DNA of 64,000 bases from Caulobacter vibrioides (GTDB taxonomy: Bacteria > Pseudomonadota > Alphaproteobacteria > Caulobacterales > Caulobacteraceae): the NCBI RefSeq assembly GCF_002310375.3, contig NZ_CP023315.3, forward strand, positions 186,001 through 250,000, given 5' to 3'. This document shows positions 41,118 to 51,148 of this stretch, piece after piece (the first letter of the stretch is position 1; every line of letters begins with the position of its first letter). The notes beneath the pieces are model-generated. The model had not been told where the DNA came from. It did no database searches and saw nothing but the letters and a program-made list of their open reading frames with translations. The position numbers were made by a program, and so were the translations under genes.

Positions 41118-41758
41118 TGGCCTGGACCCGCGATGAGATGGCGGCCCGCGCCGCCAAGGAGCTGCAGGACGGCTTCTATGTGAACCTGGGCATCGGCATT
41201 CCGACCCTGGTGGCCAACTACATCCCCGAAGGCATGCATGTGACGCTGCAGAGCGAGAACGGCATGCTGGGCATGGGTCCCTTCCCCTATGAGGGCGAAG
41301 AGGACGCCGACCTGATCAACGCCGGCAAGCAGACGATCACCGAGCTGGACTCCAGTTCGTATTTCTCGTCGGCCGACAGCTTCGCCATGATCCGCGGCGG
41401 CCATATCGCCCTGTCGATCCTGGGCGGCATGCAGGTCTCGGAGAACGGCGACCTGGCCAACTGGATGGTGCCCGGCAAGATGGTCAAGGGCATGGGCGGG
41501 GCCATGGACCTGGTGGCCGGCGTCAAGCGCGTCGTGGTCGTCATGGACCACTGCGAGAAGTCGGGCGCGCCCAAGCTGCTCAAGCAATGCTCGCTGCCGC
41601 TGACCGGCGCCGGCGTCGTTGATCTCCTGATCACCGAGCTGGGCGTCTTCGAGATCAATCGCGGCAAGACCCATGTGAAGCTGATCGAGCTGGCCCCGGG
41701 CGTCACCGTCGACGAGGTCAAGGCCAAGACCGAGGCGGCGTTCGAGGTGGCCGTCTAG
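41117..41758 (+). CDS. 3-oxoacid CoA-transferase subunit B (SCOT-type)
   Basis: 213 residues. The catalytic Glu sits in [14 protein letters not shown] (Glu47). Other family blocks are [76 protein letters not shown], and [23 protein letters not shown]. It pairs with subunit A. The gene ends head-on against a short unexplained coding-like tail (41759-41865) downstream of the glycosyltransferase gene. Confidence 0.92.
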   Translation: MAWTRDEMAARAAKELQDGFYVNLGIGIPTLVANYIPEGMHVTLQSENGMLGMGPFPYEGEEDADLINAGKQTITELDSSSYFSSADSFAMIRGGHIALSILGGMQVSENGDLANWMVPGKMVKGMGGAMDLVAGVKRVVVVMDHCEKSGAPKLLKQCSLPLTGAGVVDLLITELGVFEINRGKTHVKLIELAPGVTVDEVKAKTEAAFEVAV

Positions 41759-41865
41759 TCACCGCTCCAGCCAGTACGGGTGCTCCAGCGTGAGCGCCAC
41801 ATTGCGCGCCGTCGCCTTGTCATAGGCGGCGGCGATCGCGTTCAGAGGGCTCGACGGTCGCCGCT

Positions 41866-43443
41866 CTATCGCGGGCGGGTCTTGGGCTTGGGCGGCAGGC
41901 CGGTGATCGGGTCGCGCGGCAGCGGCGCGAAACCCTCGGCGATGAACAGGTCAACCCGCCGCGACCGTGTCTTGTCCAGCCGCACGCGCGCGATCTGAAG
42001 TCCGGACACGGCTTTGAAGTCCTGCTCGATCTCGGGGCGATAGCCGCCTTCCAGGCTGACGATCAGAGCGCGGCGGCCATAGTCGGCGTCCAGCGGGGTC
42101 TCGGTTTCGGCTTGGTTCTGAGCGTAGGCTTCGTGCACCCACATGCGCAGCGGCGGCGCGCCGGGTTGGCCGAAATAGTCGCGGCCATAGTAGGCGGCGG
42201 CGTTGTAGACAAAGCGGTCATCCATCGCGACGGCGCTTAAGGGACCGCGCAACGCCTGCTCTTCTCGCACCCGCGCGATGACCGCCTCGATCGTCTGGTC
42301 CCAACCCCGCACCCGCTTGAAGCCGTTGGAAAGGCCCGTGGCGTCGGCGACCTTGGGGTTGACCATGCACACGACGAAGAAGGTGGCGAACAGCGCCTGC
42401 AAGGCCAGGCCCCCGATCAGCCAGCGACGAGCGTTCCACCGCACCAGCCACCCGGCGGCCAGGACCGATCCGGCCACAAAGGCCGCCCCCGCCCAGTTGG
42501 CGTTGGCGCGCGAGACGAACGCCTCGCCCGCGACCACGATCAGCGGCGGCAGGGCGAAGCACAGCAACAGAAGGTCCGGCGATTGCAGCTTCTTCTTCAC
42601 GCCCAGCCCGATCGCGCCGCCGATCAGCACCGCGAAGGGAACCGGGCCGAACACGCCGAACTGCGAGCCGACGAACTCGATCAGCTCACGGAAGTTAAAC
42701 AGTTGCTGGGCGTTCCAGTTGGCGTTCGCCGCCGTGTGCTTGACGGTGGAGAACTGGTTCGCCGCGTTCCAGGCAAGGTTCGGCGCCAGAACCAGGGCGA
42801 ACGCGACGAGAAACAGGCCGGCGATGGCGGGCGACCAGCGCCGCCGACCCTCGGGCGAGATCGCGAAGTGGAGCGCTAGGCCGCCAAGTGCGTAGACCGC
42901 CGCGTACTTCGACAGGAAAGCCATGCCAAGAGCAGCGCCCATGCCGGCCGCGAGCGCATAGCGGCGACCCGCCTTAGCGTCCGACAGGCGCACATAGGCC
43001 CAGATCGTCAGCGACAGGAAGAACAGCAGCGGCGCGTCGGTCGCGATCAGGCCCGACGACAACACGACCCCCGGCATGAGGCTGTAGATCGCCGCCGCCG
43101 CGAGCCCCGCCCAGGCGCCGTAAAGGCGCAGCCCGATCCTGTGGATCACCAGCGCGGTCGCGCCATGCAAGAACGGCGCGGACAGCCGCACCCAGCCCTC
43201 GGCGTCGCCTCCGATTTGCGTGGTCAGCCAGATCAGCCAGGCGATCATCGGCGGCTTGGAGAAGTAGCCGAACGCCAGTTCCCGCGACCACAGCCAGTAC
43301 TGCGCTTCGTCGGGGTAGAGCTCTAGAGGGGTCGCGAAGAGCGCCATGAGCCGGATGGCCGTCAGCGCACCGACCATCAAAAGCGTCAGCCGCCAGGCGC
43401 GGCTCTCGATGGAAGATGGCGAAGCGTTGATAGCGGTCTGCAT
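41866..43443 (-). CDS. GT39/ArnT-like membrane glycosyltransferase
   Basis: 525 residues with about 11-12 hydrophobic helices. The PMT/ArnT-type first loop carries the acidic motif LYPDEAQYWLWSRELAFGYFSKPPMIAWLIW. Later segments include GLIATDAPLLFFLSLTIWAYVRL and FLSKYAAVYALG. Such enzymes use polyprenyl-phosphate sugars to modify lipid A, glycans or proteins in the periplasm. The C-terminal periplasmic domain is moderate in size. The start ATG 43443 is divergent from the next TonB receptor. The substrate is unknown. Confidence 0.85.
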   Translation of the reverse strand: MQTAINASPSSIESRAWRLTLLMVGALTAIRLMALFATPLELYPDEAQYWLWSRELAFGYFSKPPMIAWLIWLTTQIGGDAEGWVRLSAPFLHGATALVIHRIGLRLYGAWAGLAAAAIYSLMPGVVLSSGLIATDAPLLFFLSLTIWAYVRLSDAKAGRRYALAAGMGAALGMAFLSKYAAVYALGGLALHFAISPEGRRRWSPAIAGLFLVAFALVLAPNLAWNAANQFSTVKHTAANANWNAQQLFNFRELIEFVGSQFGVFGPVPFAVLIGGAIGLGVKKKLQSPDLLLLCFALPPLIVVAGEAFVSRANANWAGAAFVAGSVLAAGWLVRWNARRWLIGGLALQALFATFFVVCMVNPKVADATGLSNGFKRVRGWDQTIEAVIARVREEQALRGPLSAVAMDDRFVYNAAAYYGRDYFGQPGAPPLRMWVHEAYAQNQAETETPLDADYGRRALIVSLEGGYRPEIEQDFKAVSGLQIARVRLDKTRSRRVDLFIAEGFAPLPRDPITGLPPKPKTRPR

Positions 43444-43629
43444 GACGCCTGATTAGCCAAGTAAAAAAATTCTGACCACTTCTTCCGCGTTTTCAGGCTT
43501 TTGTGACACTTTGTGGGCCGGCGTGGCCTTTCCGTCACCAAACCTTCTAAATCTTTCGATAAACGGCCGGCAAAGGCACGAACTGTGCGACCCAACGCAA
43601 GCGTGTCGATGAATGAGGGGATCCTTCAG

Positions 43630-46074
43630 ATGAACATGAAACATTTCGCCCTGGCGACCACCGCCCTGGTGGGCGGCCTGATGGTCGCCAGCGGCGCGTC
43701 GGCTCAGTCGACCGCCTCGCAGGCCACCGAAGTCGACAAGGTTGTCGTCACCGCTTCGGGTCAACGCGCCGTCAGCGGTCTGATCGCTGAAACCGCGCCC
43801 AAGTCGAAGTCGTCGATCAACCAGGAATACATCGACAAGCAACAAGCTGGTCAGACCATCCTGGACACCCTGAACCAGACCCCGGGTCTGTCGTTCACCA
43901 ACTCGGACGCCTTCGGCTCGTCGGGCGGTAACGTCCGTCTGCGCGGCTTCGACGGCAACCGTATCTCGCTGACGTTCGACGGCATCCCGCTGAACGACAC
44001 CGGCAACTACGCGATCTACACCAACCAGCAACTGGACGGTGAACTGATCAGCCGCGCCTCGGTCAACATGGGCACGACCGACGTCGACAGCCCGACCGCC
44101 TCGGCCGTCGGTGGCACGATCAACTACGTGACCCTGACCCCCACGAACGACTTCAGCGGCATGGCCCGCGCCTCGGTCGGCAGCGACAACTATCGCCGCG
44201 TGTTCGCCATGCTGAACTCGGGCGAGTTCGGCCCGTTCGGCACCAAGGCTTGGGTCGCCGGCTCGTACCAGAAGTACGACAAGTTCAAGGGCCCGGGCTC
44301 GCTCGAAAAGAAGCAGTTCAACGCCCGCATCTATCAGAGCCTGGCCAATGGCGACTTCGCCAGCCTCGCGTTCCACTACAACGAAAACCGCAACAACAAC
44401 TATCGCGCCGTCACGCTGGCCGAGTACCGTGCGTTCGGTGAAGACTTCGACTTCACCGCCACCTGCACGAACCGTACGCTGAACACCGCGACCGCGACGA
44501 TCACTGAGACGGCTCCGGCCATCCCGGGTAACTGCGTCGACTTCGCTGGCCGTCAGGTCAACCCGTCGAACACCGGCAACATCCGTGGTCAGTTCCTGCA
44601 CCACATCAGCGACAGCCTGCGCGTGACCTTCGACCCGTCGTTCCAGTACACGCTGGCCGACGGTGGCGGCCAGCTGGGCACGATGTCGGAAACCGACGGC
44701 CGCGTCCGCGGCACCAGCACGGTCGGCAAGGATCTGAACGGCGACGGCGACACCGCCGACACCGTGGCCTTCTTCACCCCGTCGGTGACCAACACCCGTC
44801 GTTACGGCGTCACCTCGTCGCTGATCTGGGACATCAACGACAGGCAGCGTCTGCGCGTCGCCTACACCGGTGACTTCGGCTACCACCGCCAGACCGGCGA
44901 ATACACGACCCTGAACGCTGACGGCACGACCACCAACGTGTTCGGCGGCAAGGACGGTCATGGCGCTAAGGTCTTCGGTTCGGACGGCAGCTTCCTGCGC
45001 GGTCGTGACCGTCTGTCGAAGGCGTTCCTGAACCAGGTCGCCTTCGAATACCGCGGCGAATATTTCGACGACAAGCTGACCGTCGTGGCCGGCCTGCGCA
45101 TGCCGTACTTCAAGCGTGAACTGAACCAGTTCTGCTACTCGCAAGACGGCTCGAGCAACGTGCGCTGCACCAGCGAAGCCCCGAACGCCACGCTGGCCAA
45201 TGGCAACGTGACCTTCGCCGGTTCGACGACCCAGTTCATCAAGCCGTACGAAGCGACCAAGAAGTACGACGACGTTCTGCCGAACATCGGCCTGAACTAT
45301 CAGCTGGCCGACCGCCAGTACCTCTACGGCAGCTACGCCGAGGGTCTGTCGGCGCCGCGTACGGACAGCCTCTACACCGTGAAGCGTCTGGCGAACGGCT
45401 CGGTCGTCAACCCGGGCGTCCAGCCGGAAACCACCCAAGCCTTCGACATCGGCTACCGCTATCAGACGCCGGATCTGGTCGCTCAAGTGGCTCTGTGGAC
45501 CAACAAGTTCCAGAACCGCATCGTCAGCGCCTATGATGACGAGCTCGGCATCTTCGTCGATCGTAACGTCGGCGACGCCAAGGGCTACGGCCTGGACGCC
45601 AACGCCTCGTGGCGCCTGGAAGAGTACCTGAGCGTCTTCGGTTCGTTCTCGTACAACCACAGCGAACTGAAGCAGAACATCCCGCTGAACGGTCAGGTCC
45701 TTCCGACCAAGGGTAAGTTCTTCGTGGAAACGCCGGAATACACCTTCGGCGGCGGCTTCGACTGGAACATCACCGAGGCCCTGCGCCTGTCGATGGACCT
45801 GAAGTACACCGGTGAGCGCTGGTCGACCGACGTCAACGACGAAAAGACGCCGGCCTACACGATCACCAACGTCAGCATCCGCTACGACATGCCGTTCGCG
45901 GAAAAGACCTACCTGCAGCTGAACGTGAAGAACCTCTTCGACGAGGACTACTTCGGCAACATCAGCACCCGCAACAACGCGGTGACGATCACGGGCGTCC
46001 AGAACGGCTCCGCGCCGACCTACGCCGTGGGCTTCCCGCGCACGCTGCAGCTGAGCCTGACGACCCGCTTCTAA
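43630..46074 (+). CDS. TonB-dependent outer-membrane receptor, highly biased codon use
   Basis: 814 residues. Signal peptide ends SGASAQ. The plug includes VVVTASGQRAVSGLIAETAPKSKSSI, LDTLNQTPGLSF and VRLRGFDGNRISLTFDGIPLNDTGNYA; the barrel ends LQLSLTTRF. It is related to the Fe/oligosaccharide-type receptors abundant in Caulobacter. Codons such as AAC, TTC, CGT and CTG dominate, a sign of high expression. GAGGGG precedes ATG 43630 with some extra spacing, and another in-frame ATG lies at 43612. A very strong terminator follows. The ligand is unknown. Confidence 0.85.
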   Translation: MNMKHFALATTALVGGLMVASGASAQSTASQATEVDKVVVTASGQRAVSGLIAETAPKSKSSINQEYIDKQQAGQTILDTLNQTPGLSFTNSDAFGSSGGNVRLRGFDGNRISLTFDGIPLNDTGNYAIYTNQQLDGELISRASVNMGTTDVDSPTASAVGGTINYVTLTPTNDFSGMARASVGSDNYRRVFAMLNSGEFGPFGTKAWVAGSYQKYDKFKGPGSLEKKQFNARIYQSLANGDFASLAFHYNENRNNNYRAVTLAEYRAFGEDFDFTATCTNRTLNTATATITETAPAIPGNCVDFAGRQVNPSNTGNIRGQFLHHISDSLRVTFDPSFQYTLADGGGQLGTMSETDGRVRGTSTVGKDLNGDGDTADTVAFFTPSVTNTRRYGVTSSLIWDINDRQRLRVAYTGDFGYHRQTGEYTTLNADGTTTNVFGGKDGHGAKVFGSDGSFLRGRDRLSKAFLNQVAFEYRGEYFDDKLTVVAGLRMPYFKRELNQFCYSQDGSSNVRCTSEAPNATLANGNVTFAGSTTQFIKPYEATKKYDDVLPNIGLNYQLADRQYLYGSYAEGLSAPRTDSLYTVKRLANGSVVNPGVQPETTQAFDIGYRYQTPDLVAQVALWTNKFQNRIVSAYDDELGIFVDRNVGDAKGYGLDANASWRLEEYLSVFGSFSYNHSELKQNIPLNGQVLPTKGKFFVETPEYTFGGGFDWNITEALRLSMDLKYTGERWSTDVNDEKTPAYTITNVSIRYDMPFAEKTYLQLNVKNLFDEDYFGNISTRNNAVTITGVQNGSAPTYAVGFPRTLQLSLTTRF

Positions 46075-46102
46075 GCGACGTCAGCTTCGCCAAGACCAAG
46101 AG

Positions 46103-46131
46103 AAGGGCGGCCCGATCGGGCCGCCCTTTTT
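46103..46131 (+). terminator. Strong rho-independent terminator after the TonB receptor
   Basis: AAGGGCGGCCCG (46103-46114) is a perfect inverted repeat of the sequence at 46117-46128, forming a near loop-less palindrome with a TTTTTC tail. Confidence 0.95.
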
Positions 46132-46232
46132 CTTTGTCGCATTCGTTTGCTAACTAGGCGGCGCTTGACCCCGACGTCGTGAGGGGCCATCTGCGCCCCC
46201 TTCGATTTTCCTACGTTTCCATGGGCTCCCGA

Positions 46233-47239
<1,007 letters not shown>

Positions 47240-47240
<1 letters not shown>

Positions 47241-48118
47241 TGGCCCGCACGCTCAGCGTCGCCGCGATCCAGACCGCGTATGGCATGGATCTGCAGGCCA
47301 ACATCAAGAAGACCGAAGGCTTCATCCGCGAGGCCGCGTCGAAGGGCGCGCAGGTCATCCTGCCGTCGGAGTTGTTCCAGGGACCCTACTTCTGCGTCGC
47401 CCAGGAAGAACGGTGGTTCGCAGAGGCCCATCCGTGGCGTGAGCACCCGGTCGTCAAGGCCATCGCGCCCCTGGCGGGTGAGCTTGGCGTGGTGATCCCG
47501 ATCTCGATCTTCGAGCGCGAAGGCCCGCACTATTTCAACAGCCTGGTGATGGCCGACGCCGACGGCTCGCTGATGGGCGTCTATCGCAAGAGCCATATTC
47601 CCGACGGTCCGGGCTATATGGAGAAGTACTACTTCCGGCCCGGCGACACCGGCTTCAAGGTCTGGGACACCCGCTTTGGCCGGATTGGCGTCGGCATCTG
47701 CTGGGACCAGTGGTACCCCGAATGCGCCCGCGCCATGGCCCTGATGGGCGCCGAGGCCCTGTTCTATCCGACCGCGATCGGCAGCGAGCCGCATGACGCC
47801 AGCCTGGACACCGCCCTGCCGTGGCGGCGGGCCATGCAGGGCCATGCCGTCAGCAACGTGATCCCGGTGATCGGCGCCAACCGCATCGGCTTCGAGCCCT
47901 GGGACGGCTATCCGAACGGCGGCCAGACCTTCTATGGCTCGTCGTTCGTGGCCGACCATCGCGGCGACCTGGTCAGCGAGCTGGGCCGCGCCGACGAAGG
48001 CCTGGTCAGCGCGACCTTCGATCTCGATTTCCTGACCACGCACCGCGCGGCCTGGGGCTTCTTCCGCGATCGCCGGCCAGAGCTCTATACGGCCCTGGCC
48101 AGCGGCCGCCCCGCGTGA
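47240..48118 (+). CDS. aguB: N-carbamoylputrescine amidase
   Basis: A 292-residue nitrilase-superfamily enzyme. The catalytic triad is Glu44 in LPSELFQGPYFC, Lys in YRKSHIPDGPGYMEKYYF (about residue 117) and Cys in GVGICWDQWYPECARAMALMGAE (about residue 154). It converts N-carbamoylputrescine to putrescine, completing the arginine-agmatine route. Sequence downstream of the Lys (KYYFRPGDTGFKVWDTRFGRIG) is typical of plant and bacterial AguB. The stop overlaps the next gene by four bases. Confidence 0.93.
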
Positions 48119-48642
48119 TCGAAACAGACCGTCTGGTGTTGCGCCCGGCGGTCGACGCCGATCGGGACGCGATCGCCGATCTGAACGCCCGGCCCGAAGT
48201 GGGCGCTTGGCTGGGCGGGGTGCGTTCGCGCGCCGAAAGTGACGCGTTCGTCGATCAGGTCATGGCCCACGAGGCCCAGCACGGCTTCGGCTTCTGGGCG
48301 GTCGAGCGTAAGGCGGACGTCCGCCTTGTCGGCATGACCGGCGTCTGGTGGGTCCCGCCCGCGATGAACATGCCTGACACAACCGAGATCGGTTGGCGCT
48401 TTCTGCCCGAGGTCTGGGGACAGGGCTACGCCACCGAAGCCGCCGGAGCGGCGCTTGCGTATGGCTTCGGGGTCCTGAAGCGACCGGAGATCATCGCCTT
48501 CACGGCCAGGCCCAACCTTGCGTCCCAGGCGGTGATGCGCCGGATCGGCATGACGCCGGCGCCAGAGCGCGATTTCCTGCATCCCCGACTGGCGGAGGGC
48601 GATCCTCTGCGGCCGCATGTGACCTTCGTGGCGTATCCTTAA
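48115..48642 (+). CDS. RimJ/RimL-type GNAT acetyltransferase in the agu operon
   Basis: 175 residues. Acetyltransf_3 domain (IETDRLVLRPAVDADRDAIADLNARPEV, IGWRFLPEVWGQGYATEAAGAALAYGF, NLASQAVMRRIGM). The GTG 48115 start lies in a GTGA overlap with aguB, so it is translated with the putrescine enzymes. Acetylation of putrescine, agmatine or a protein N-terminus are all possible; sequence alone does not decide. Confidence 0.85.
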   Translation: MIETDRLVLRPAVDADRDAIADLNARPEVGAWLGGVRSRAESDAFVDQVMAHEAQHGFGFWAVERKADVRLVGMTGVWWVPPAMNMPDTTEIGWRFLPEVWGQGYATEAAGAALAYGFGVLKRPEIIAFTARPNLASQAVMRRIGMTPAPERDFLHPRLAEGDPLRPHVTFVAYP

Positions 48643-48714
48643 GCGGGCCGTGACGACGGCTGAGGCTATCCGCCCACGGACCGCCACGAAGTTCTCCCGC
48701 AGAGCGAAAGCGGA

Positions 48715-48742
48715 TTGACGAGAAGATATGTTATTTCATAAC
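48715..48742 (+). promoter_or_regulatory. Promoter of the ZnuD-like receptor gene
   Basis: A consensus -35 TTGACG (48715-48720) is followed by a 16-base spacer and a -10-like CATAAC (48737-48742). The Zur-like palindrome lies between and over the -10, a position fit for repression. Confidence 0.5.
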
Positions 48743-48743
48743 A
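48729..48743. promoter_or_regulatory. Zur-box-like palindrome TGTTAT-TTC-ATAACA
   Basis: A perfect 6-3-6 inverted repeat that fits the core of Zur (zinc uptake regulator) operators of the TGTTATN3ATAACA form. It is 53 bases upstream of the chosen receptor start. In zinc-replete cells Zur would block RNA polymerase here. Confidence 0.7.
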
Positions 48744-48796
48744 GTCTTTGAGGGGCCGCTCCCCCGGCCCAGTCTCTCGTGGTTTCAGGACCCAAC

Positions 48797-50842
48797 ATGC
48801 TTCGTCGCGTCGCCCTCTCCGCCGCGAGCCTCCTCGTGCTCGCCGCCACCACCACCGCCCACGCTGCGGACGCCGTCGCGCCGGCGGCTCAGACTGAGGA
48901 CGCCGAGGTCTCGAAAGTCATCGTCACCGCCGCGCCCTACGCGGTCTCGGCCGACGCCCTGACCGCTAGCGTCGCGGTGCTGGATCGCACAGACCTCGAC
49001 CTCGCAGCGCCCAAGGGCTTGGGCGACGCGCTCGCCGGCCTTCCCGGCGTGCGGTCGACGACCTTTGGCGCAGGCGCCAGCCGCCCGGTGGTCCGGGGGC
49101 TGGCCGGTCCTCGGGTGCAGGTGCTGACCAACGGTGTCGGCCAGATCGACGCCAGCGCGCTGTCGCCAGATCACCAGGTCGCCACCGATCCTGGTGAAGC
49201 CGAACGGATCGAAGTGCTGCGTGGTCCGGCGGCGCTCGTCTACGGCGGCTCGGCGATCGGCGGCGTGGTCAATATCATCGACGACCGGATCGCCAGCCGC
49301 CAGCCGACCGACGGCATGAGCGGGCGGCTGCTGGCGTCCCGTGGGACGGGTGACGACAGCTATGCGCTGTCCGGCGCGATCCACGCCACGGTCGGCCCGA
49401 TGGTTCTGACGCTCGACGCTCTCAAGCGCGAGAGCAAGGACTACAAGATCCCGGTCTATCCGGAGTCGGACCGTCAGTTGGCCCTCGAGGGCGAGACGGC
49501 CGAGGGCGGCGCTGGCCGCCTGGAAAACAGCGCGGTTGATCTGGAGGCGTTCGGCGCGGGCCTCTCCTATGTCGGCGACAAGGGCTTTGTCGGCATGTCG
49601 ATCAAGCGCACCGACTCCACCTACGGCGTTCCGGGCCACGCCCATGAGCACGAGGGCGAGGCGGAGGCCGGGCACGAGGAGGAAAGCGCGGTCACCATCG
49701 GTCTGAAGCAGACGCGTATCGACCTGCGGGGCGAGTACGACGCCGCCTTCGGCCCCTTCGCCAAGCTGCGGTTCTCCGGTGGTCATGCCGACTACACCCA
49801 CACCGAGTTCGAGGGCGACGCGGTTGGCACCAAGTTCACCTCGGACGGCTATGAGGGCCGCCTGGAGCTGGTTCAGGCCGAGCGCGGCGGGTGGAAGGGC
49901 GCGGTGGGCGTCCAAGCCCTGCGTCGCAACTTCGACGCCATAGGCGACGAGGCCTATGTGCCCAAGACCAAGATCACCGAGTTCGGCGCGTTCACCCAGC
50001 AGCGCCTCGAACGCGATGGCTACGGCTACGAGGGCGGTCTGCGCATTGATATGCGCGAGCTCGACAGCCTGAAAGGCAAGGCCGACTTCACCAACCTGTC
50101 GGGCTCGGTCGGCGCGTTCTGGCGCCCGAGCGCCGAGACCTTCTTCGGCTTGGCCCTTTCGCGCTCCAGCCGCGCCCCGACCGAGTCGGAGTTGTTCGCC
50201 GAAGGGCCCCATGCGGCGACGCGCGGATTTGAGATCGGCGACGCAAAGCTGAAGGAAGAGACCGCCACGTCGCTTGAGGCGACGCTGCACTATGGCGGCG
50301 AGCGGGTTTCGGGCGATCTGCACCTCTTTGTCGCCCGCTATGACGGCTTCATCGATCTGCGACCGACGGGCGCCGAAGCGGATGGTCTTGCCGTCTATCG
50401 CTACGTCCAGACCGACGCCGAATTCCGCGGGTTCGAAGCCGAGCTCGCCTACCGCGTCTGGACCGACGGCCAGCGGTCGGTGAACCTGCACGCGGGTGCG
50501 GACTTTGTTCGCGGTTCCTCCGACCTCGGGCCGCCCGCAAGAATCCCGCCCTACTCGCTGTCGCTGAAGGCGGCGTACGAAGCGCCGATGTGGTCGGGCG
50601 ATGTGGAGGTGCGCCGCACGGGCGGCCAGGACCGCGTCGCGGAGCTGGAGCTGCCGACCGACGGCTACACGGTGCTCAACGCCACCCTGGCCTGGAAGCC
50701 GGCCGGTAATGCGCGCGTGCGCCTGTTCCTGGACGGCCGCAACCTGACGAACGAGGAGGTGCGTGAGCACGTCTCGTTCCTGAAGGACATCGCCCCGTCG
50801 CCGGGCCGTCAGGTTCGCGCAGGCGTCGCGCTACGCTTCTAA
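48797..50842 (+). CDS. znuD: ZnuD-like TonB-dependent zinc receptor
   Basis: 681 residues. Signal peptide ends TTAHA; the plug includes VIVTAAPYAVSADALTASVAVL and VVRGLAGPRVQVLTNGVGQIDASALSPDHQVATDP; the barrel ends in Phe (AGVALRF). A His/Glu-rich external segment, GHAHEHEGEAEAGHEEE near residue 281, matches the zinc-binding loop of ZnuD-type receptors. Together with the Zur-like site this points to high-affinity zinc uptake. AGGA seven bases before ATG 48797 favours that start over GTG 48779. The C. crescentus Zur regulon is reported to include TonB receptors under other names. Confidence 0.85.
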   Translation: MLRRVALSAASLLVLAATTTAHAADAVAPAAQTEDAEVSKVIVTAAPYAVSADALTASVAVLDRTDLDLAAPKGLGDALAGLPGVRSTTFGAGASRPVVRGLAGPRVQVLTNGVGQIDASALSPDHQVATDPGEAERIEVLRGPAALVYGGSAIGGVVNIIDDRIASRQPTDGMSGRLLASRGTGDDSYALSGAIHATVGPMVLTLDALKRESKDYKIPVYPESDRQLALEGETAEGGAGRLENSAVDLEAFGAGLSYVGDKGFVGMSIKRTDSTYGVPGHAHEHEGEAEAGHEEESAVTIGLKQTRIDLRGEYDAAFGPFAKLRFSGGHADYTHTEFEGDAVGTKFTSDGYEGRLELVQAERGGWKGAVGVQALRRNFDAIGDEAYVPKTKITEFGAFTQQRLERDGYGYEGGLRIDMRELDSLKGKADFTNLSGSVGAFWRPSAETFFGLALSRSSRAPTESELFAEGPHAATRGFEIGDAKLKEETATSLEATLHYGGERVSGDLHLFVARYDGFIDLRPTGAEADGLAVYRYVQTDAEFRGFEAELAYRVWTDGQRSVNLHAGADFVRGSSDLGPPARIPPYSLSLKAAYEAPMWSGDVEVRRTGGQDRVAELELPTDGYTVLNATLAWKPAGNARVRLFLDGRNLTNEEVREHVSFLKDIAPSPGRQVRAGVALRF

Positions 50843-50850
50843 AGGCCGCT

Positions 50851-50875
50851 CCGGCGGCCGCGAAACGGCCGCCGG
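50851..50875 (+). terminator. GC-rich stem-loop after the zinc receptor
   Basis: CCGGCGGCCG (50851-50860) pairs perfectly with CGGCCGCCGG (50866-50875) around CGAAA. No T-tract follows; probably a terminator-like 3' end. Confidence 0.6.
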
Positions 50876-50956
50876 CCCGGTTCAGAGGCTGGAGACTGGA
50901 GCCTAGTCACCCGAGCGGACGCCCCCTCCGCCTGGCTCGGCTCCTATGTCGGCCGT

Positions 50957-51027
50957 GGGCAAGCGCGCTCAGCCCCCCTGCGAGCTTGCCCAGCGCCGGG
51001 GCCCGGACACTCCCCCCCGGGCCCCGG
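50957..51027. repeat. Two successive hairpins upstream of sapC
   Basis: GGGCAAGC (50957-50964) pairs with GCTTGCCC (50984-50991). Immediately after, CCGGGGCCCGG (50996-51006) pairs perfectly with CCGGGCCCCGG (51017-51027). They lie before the sapC promoter and could insulate it from znuD read-through. The rest of the gap (50876-51148) has no gene. Confidence 0.55.
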
Positions 51028-51050
51028 ATTCGCCTAAGACGGAGGCCAGA

Positions 51051-51079
51051 TTGCCGCATGCGGCGGGATCGGCTAGAAC
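51051..51079 (+). promoter_or_regulatory. Sigma-73-type promoter of sapC
   Basis: TTGCCGC (51051-51057) and GCTAGAAC (51072-51079), separated by 14 bases, match the Caulobacter housekeeping form TTGACGS-N10-14-GCTANAWC with one mismatch. It predicts a leader of about 60 bases before ATG 51149. Confidence 0.6.
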
Positions 51080-51148
51080 CGCGAGCCTTTGCGGACGTCT
51101 TCGAAGTGTTCGAGCGCCCGTTTCCAATTTTTTGTCGTAGAGCGCTTC

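Noticed and set aside
43453-45660. 735-codon minus-strand open frame opposite the second TonB receptor
   Set aside because: Shadow frame with repetitive Val/Ala/Arg content; the plus frame has signal peptide, plug and barrel.
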